NCBI RefSeq assembly: GCF_000238915.1
Contig: NZ_BAEG01000027.1
Span: 148,938 to 212,937 of the forward strand
Direction of reading: 5' to 3'
Source of the DNA: Arthrobacter globiformis NBRC 12137
GTDB taxonomy: Bacteria > Actinomycetota > Actinomycetes > Actinomycetales > Micrococcaceae
Length of the DNA stretch: 64,000 bases
Part shown: piece after piece, positions 60,472 to 64,000 of the stretch
How positions within the stretch are numbered: position 1 is the first letter of the stretch
Layout: every line of letters starts with the position of its first letter
Notes under the pieces: model-generated
Databases searched by the model: none
Told to the model about the DNA's origin: nothing
What the model saw: only the letters and a program-made list of their open reading frames with translations
Program-made: the position numbers and the translations under genes

Positions 60472-61992
60472 ATGACCACTTCGCCCGTACTCTCCCCTGC
60501 CCTCTCACCGACCACCGTCTCGCCCGACCGTGAGGCTTCCCTGCTCGCGTCCGTGCCCACCGGTCTGCTCATCAACGGCCAGTGGCGGGAAGCGTCCGAC
60601 GGCGGCACGTTCGACGTCCATGACCCCGCCACCGGGCAGGTGCTCGCCACTCTGGCCTCGGCCACCAGCGAGGACGCCCTCGCCGCGCTCGACGCCGCCG
60701 ACGCCGCCCAGGCCTCCTGGGCCCGCACCGCACCCCGGGTTCGGGCGGAGATCCTGCGCCGCGCCTTTGACCTGGTCACCGCACGTGCGGAGGACTTCGC
60801 GCTGCTGATGACCCTGGAGATGGGCAAGCCCCTGGCCGAGGCCCGCGGCGAAGTGACCTACGGGGCGGAGTTCCTGCGCTGGTTCTCCGAGGAAACCGTC
60901 CGCGACTACGGCCGTTACCTCACCACCCCCGAAGGCAAAAACAAGATCCTCGTCCAGCACAAACCCGTCGGGCCCTGCCTGCTCATCACCCCGTGGAACT
61001 TCCCGCTGGCCATGGCAACCCGCAAGGTCGGCCCCGCCATCGCCGCAGGCTGCACCATGGTCCTCAAGCCGGCCAAACTCACCCCGCTCACCGCCCAGTA
61101 CTTCGCGCAGACCATGCTCGACGCCGGCCTGCCCGCCGGCGTCCTCAACGTCGTCCCCTCCTCATCCGCCTCGGGAATCTCCGGGCCGCTGCTCGCCGAC
61201 CCCCGCCTGCGCAAGGTCTCCTTCACCGGCTCCACGCCGGTGGGCAAGCGGCTTATGGCCGACGCCGCGCAGAACGTGCTGCGCACCTCCATGGAACTCG
61301 GCGGCAACGCACCCTTCATCGTGTTCGAAGACGCCGATCTGGACAAGGCCGTTGAAGGGGCCATGGCCGCCAAGATGCGGAACATGGGCGAGGCCTGCAC
61401 CGCCGCCAACCGCTTCCTCGTCCACGAATCCGTCGCCCAGGAATTCACCGCCAAGTTCGCCGCCGCCATGGGCGCCCTGGCCACCGGACGCGGCACGGAA
61501 CCCGGCACCCAGGTCGGCCCCCTGATCGACGCCGGCGCCCGCGACGACGTCCACACCCTGGTGCGTGCCGCCGTCGACGCCGGAGCCACCGCCGTCACCG
61601 GCGGAGCGCCGGTTGACGGCCCCGGCTACTTCTACCAGCCCACCGTCCTCGCCGACGTGCCCAACGACGCGGCGATCCTGGGCCAGGAAATCTTCGGACC
61701 CGTCGCCCCGGTCACCACCTTCAGCACCGAGGAAGACGCCATCCGGCTGGCCAACGCCTCCGAATACGGCCTCGCGTCCTACCTCTACAGCCGCGACTTC
61801 AACCGCCTCCTGCGCGTGGCCGAACAGATCGAATTCGGCATGGTGGGCTTCAACGCCGGCGTCATCTCCAACGCTGCAGCACCCTTCGGCGGCGTCAAAC
61901 AGTCCGGACTTGGCCGCGAAGGCGGTACCGAAGGCATCGCCGAATACACCACCACCCAGTACATCGGCATCGCCGACCCCTACGCCAACTGA
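60472..61992 (+). CDS. gabD: NAD(P)-dependent succinate-semialdehyde dehydrogenase
   Basis: 506 aa. Catalytic C309 in GEACTAANR, base E275 in MELGGNAP and cofactor loop FTGSTPVGKRL. The GEACTAANR/ELGGNAPF signature is the GabD-type succinate-semialdehyde dehydrogenase form. Start at ATG 60472 after AAGGAG; the upstream part of the frame lies in the stem-loop. Oxidises the HpaI product succinate semialdehyde to succinate, closing the pathway into the TCA cycle. Confidence 0.93.
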   Translation: MTTSPVLSPALSPTTVSPDREASLLASVPTGLLINGQWREASDGGTFDVHDPATGQVLATLASATSEDALAALDAADAAQASWARTAPRVRAEILRRAFDLVTARAEDFALLMTLEMGKPLAEARGEVTYGAEFLRWFSEETVRDYGRYLTTPEGKNKILVQHKPVGPCLLITPWNFPLAMATRKVGPAIAAGCTMVLKPAKLTPLTAQYFAQTMLDAGLPAGVLNVVPSSSASGISGPLLADPRLRKVSFTGSTPVGKRLMADAAQNVLRTSMELGGNAPFIVFEDADLDKAVEGAMAAKMRNMGEACTAANRFLVHESVAQEFTAKFAAAMGALATGRGTEPGTQVGPLIDAGARDDVHTLVRAAVDAGATAVTGGAPVDGPGYFYQPTVLADVPNDAAILGQEIFGPVAPVTTFSTEEDAIRLANASEYGLASYLYSRDFNRLLRVAEQIEFGMVGFNAGVISNAAAPFGGVKQSGLGREGGTEGIAEYTTTQYIGIADPYAN

Positions 61993-62057
61993 CGCACTGA
62001 CATATCCGCACAGCGCCGTCTCCACACAATGACGTGTCCACACAGCAAGGAAAAACA

Positions 62058-63461
62058 TTGAGTACTGTCCAGCACGGGCAGCGCAGCTCGGCGAGGGATA
62101 ACCGCCGGGTAGCGTTCGCCACCATCATCGGAACCACCATCGAGTGGTACGACTTCTTCATCTACGCCAATGCGGCAGGCCTTGTCTTCGCGAAGCTGTT
62201 CTTCGAACCCGCCGGGGCCGATATCGGGATCCTGATCTCCTTCGCCTCGGTGGGACTCAGCTTCCTGTTCCGTCCGCTGGGAGCCTTCCTGGCCGGACAC
62301 TTCGGGGACCGGCTGGGCCGCCGGGCCATGCTCGTCATCACGCTGATCATGATGGGGGCGGCCACCACCCTCATCGGCGTGCTGCCGACCTTCGAGACCG
62401 CCGGTGTCGTGGCGCCCGTCCTGCTGCTGCTCCTGCGCATCCTGCAGGGCATTTCGGCCGGCGGCGAATGGGGCGGCGCCGTCCTCATGGCGGTGGAACA
62501 TGCGCCCCGCGGCAAGCGGGGCCTGTTCGGGGCCTTCCCCCAGCTCGGCGTTCCGCTCGGCATGCTGCTGGCCTCCGGCGTCCTGGCACTGATGTCCGGC
62601 GTGGTCTCGCCGGGTGCAGCCTTTGTGCAGTGGGGCTGGCGCATTCCGTTTCTGCTCAGCTTCGTCCTGATCGTCGTCGGCTTCATGGTCCGACGCAGCG
62701 TGGAGGAAAGCCCGGTATTCGAGGAGATCGCCCAAAAGAAGCAGCAGACCCGCACCCCGGTTGTCGAACTGTTCAGGAAGCACTGGCTGCTGGTCATCAT
62801 CGCGGCCCTGGTCTTCGCCGGCAACAACGCCGCAGGCTACATGACCACCGGCGGCTACATCCTCAGCTACGCCGCAAACCCCGCCGGACTGGCCATGGAC
62901 CGCACGGAAGTGCTCCTCGCAGTCACCGGCTCCGCTGCCCTGTGGTTCATCTTCACGCTGGTCTCCGGCTACCTCGCAGACAGCATTGGCCGCAAGAAGA
63001 CCTACCTCATCGGCTACGGCTGCCTCATCGTCACGGTGTTCCCGCTGTTCTGGCTGGTCAACACCGGAAACATCTGGGCGCTGTTCCTTGGCCTTGCACT
63101 GTTCACCGTTGGCCTCGGCCTGACCTACGGGCCGCAGGCAGCCCTCTACAGCGAACTGTTCCCCGCCTCCATCAGGTTCTCCGGCGTCGCGATCTCCTAC
63201 GCGCTCGGCGCCATCATCGGCGGAGCTTTCGCCCCCATGATCGCCACCGCCCTGGTCCAGGCCACCGGCACAACAGCCTCCGTGTCCCTCTACCTGCTCA
63301 TTGTGGCTCTCGTTTCAACGGCCGCCGTCCTGGTGATCCGGGAACGCAGGGGGATCGACCTGGGCATCAACAACCAGGCCGAGCAGGAGGTGGGTGCCAC
63401 GATCTTCGACCGGCGCCGGGCGGATGCGGCTGACTCAGCCGCCGAGCCCGCCAACGTCTAA
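62058..63461 (+). CDS. MHS-family MFS transporter (aromatic acid importer)
   Basis: 467 aa with 12 membrane segments. MHS subgroup motifs: GTTIEWYDFFIYANAAGLVF in helix 1, RPLGAFLAGHFGDRLGRR (loop 2-3), RILQGISAGGEWGGAVL and YGPQAALYSELFPASIRFSG. TTG at 62058 after AAGGAAAAACA is preferred; GTG at 62034 is possible. At the end of the hpa cluster, it probably imports hydroxyphenylacetate or another aromatic acid with protons. Confidence 0.9.
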   Translation: MSTVQHGQRSSARDNRRVAFATIIGTTIEWYDFFIYANAAGLVFAKLFFEPAGADIGILISFASVGLSFLFRPLGAFLAGHFGDRLGRRAMLVITLIMMGAATTLIGVLPTFETAGVVAPVLLLLLRILQGISAGGEWGGAVLMAVEHAPRGKRGLFGAFPQLGVPLGMLLASGVLALMSGVVSPGAAFVQWGWRIPFLLSFVLIVVGFMVRRSVEESPVFEEIAQKKQQTRTPVVELFRKHWLLVIIAALVFAGNNAAGYMTTGGYILSYAANPAGLAMDRTEVLLAVTGSAALWFIFTLVSGYLADSIGRKKTYLIGYGCLIVTVFPLFWLVNTGNIWALFLGLALFTVGLGLTYGPQAALYSELFPASIRFSGVAISYALGAIIGGAFAPMIATALVQATGTTASVSLYLLIVALVSTAAVLVIRERRGIDLGINNQAEQEVGATIFDRRRADAADSAAEPANV

Positions 63462-63523
63462 CCGCCAGTCAGTTCGCCCCAAGTCAAGGGGTCTGCACCC
63501 AAAGACAAGCCAGCGGCCCGGCG

Positions 63524-63550
63524 GGCGGGCAACACTTAGGTATGCCCGCC
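63524..63550 (+). terminator. GC hairpin after the MFS transporter gene
   Basis: GGCGGGCA (63524-63531) and TGCCCGCC (63543-63550), with further complementary GC bases on both sides. No T-run. Either a weak terminator or an intercistronic hairpin before the next aldehyde dehydrogenase gene. Confidence 0.45.
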
Positions 63551-63596
63551 TCGCCGCCCGGCTGAGCGCACTTTCCTACTCGAAGTGGAGTACCCC

Positions 63597-64000
63597 TTGG
63601 AAACCTACGATTCACTGCTCGCGTCCATCACCCCCGGCTCCGGCGAGACCCGGACTATCTTCGATCCGGCCACCGGCGGGGTGGTCGGCGAGGCGCCGGT
63701 CCACACCGTTGAAGACCTCGAGGCCGCGGTAACCGCCGCGGTCGCTGCCCAGCCGGCATGGGCCGCCCTGGGCCACGACGGCCGGTCCGCGGCGCTGCTC
63801 AAAGCCGCCGACGCCGTCGAACGCTCCGCCGAAGAACTCGCCCAACTCCTCTCCCGCGAGCAGGGCAAACCCCTCAACGGCCCCAACGCCCGCTTCGAAG
63901 TCGGCGCCTGCGCCGCCTGGCTCCGCGCCACCGCCACCACCGAACTCACCCCCGAAGTCGTCGTCGACGACGGCGAAACCTACGCCGAACTCCACTACAA
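63597..64000 (+). CDS. Aldehyde dehydrogenase, N-terminal part (continues beyond the window)
   Basis: 134 codons to the window edge. The N-terminal ALDH region is recognisable: TIFDPATGGVVGEAPVHTVEDLEAAV, ALLKAADAVERSAEELAQLLSREQGKPL. TTG at 63597 is preceded by GTGGAG seven bases away. Catalytic residues lie beyond the edge, so specificity cannot be judged. Next to an aromatic cluster it could oxidise (hydroxy)phenylacetaldehyde made by the amine oxidase, or be a second semialdehyde dehydrogenase. Confidence 0.8.
   Translation, partial: METYDSLLASITPGSGETRTIFDPATGGVVGEAPVHTVEDLEAAVTAAVAAQPAWAALGHDGRSAALLKAADAVERSAEELAQLLSREQGKPLNGPNARFEVGACAAWLRATATTELTPEVVVDDGETYAELHY

Overview
The window is high-GC actinobacterial DNA. 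GTG and TTG starts are frequent, Shine-Dalgarno sites are purine-rich, and third codon positions are strongly G/C, which leaves long meaningless antisense frames. Two enzymes point to Arthrobacter close to A. globiformis. The copper amine oxidase places its cofactor tyrosine at residue 382 and catalytic Asp at 298, the numbering known for A. globiformis phenylethylamine oxidase. The extradiol dioxygenase has its metal ligands at H155, H214 and E267, as in the Mn-dependent homoprotocatechuate dioxygenase MndD. The window looks like an ordinary, catabolically rich chromosome segment; I see no transposase, phage, plasmid or CRISPR array.

Layout. (a) 0-7 kb, glucan use: a lactonase-fold protein, a secreted alpha-amylase with a C-terminal X25 module, and MalQ. 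(b) 7-16 kb, fructan/fructose regulon: a secreted GH32 enzyme with a very large internal insertion, a LacI repressor, an ABC transporter (substrate-binding protein, permease, single-domain ATPase) and a PfkB kinase in the order frcB-frcC-frcA-frcK. Three copies of a GACAWCGTTGTC operator tie it together. (c) 16-20 kb: a TetR / APC permease / YtcJ amidohydrolase cassette. (d) 20-27 kb: urease operon ureABCEFGD with a NiCoT nickel permease translationally coupled to ureD, plus an isochorismatase-fold hydrolase. (e) 27-30 kb: a LacI regulator, a glutamyl-tRNA reductase whose frame reads into an antisense tRNA-Lys, and that tRNA. (f) 30-37 kb, phosphate: a candidate structured RNA, a Pit accessory protein and Pit, then convergent pstSCAB behind a PHO box. 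A 57-bp tandem repeat separates the two systems.

(g) 37-42 kb: flavin reductase-like protein, two uncharacterised membrane proteins (one DUF5058-like), an amidase and a double-module Lrp regulator. (h) 42-49 kb: amine oxidase with a small His-rich membrane protein, TetR, a D-threonine aldolase-like enzyme, a FeaR-like AraC regulator and NADP glutamate dehydrogenase. (i) 49-51 kb: AmiS/UreI channel preceded by a short leader ORF, and a second APC permease. (j) 51-64 kb: homoprotocatechuate meta-cleavage cluster: divergent MobA-like flavin monooxygenase, FAH-RraA fusion, GntR, HpaE, HpaD/MndD, HpaH, HpaI, succinate-semialdehyde dehydrogenase, an MHS transporter and a second, truncated aldehyde dehydrogenase.

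Together the genes describe a soil bacterium that scavenges carbon (starch, fructans, aromatic amines and phenylacetates) and nitrogen (urea, amides, amines, with glutamate dehydrogenase assimilating ammonium), with two phosphate uptake systems. The most notable points are the regulon-wide LacI operator, the nested insertion in the GH32 enzyme, the candidate RNA before pit, the hemA/tRNA antisense overlap, the FAH-RraA fusion, the MobA-like enzyme in a homoprotocatechuate cluster, and the DUF5058/partner/amidase locus. Gene functions are inferred from remembered family motifs; no database search was run.
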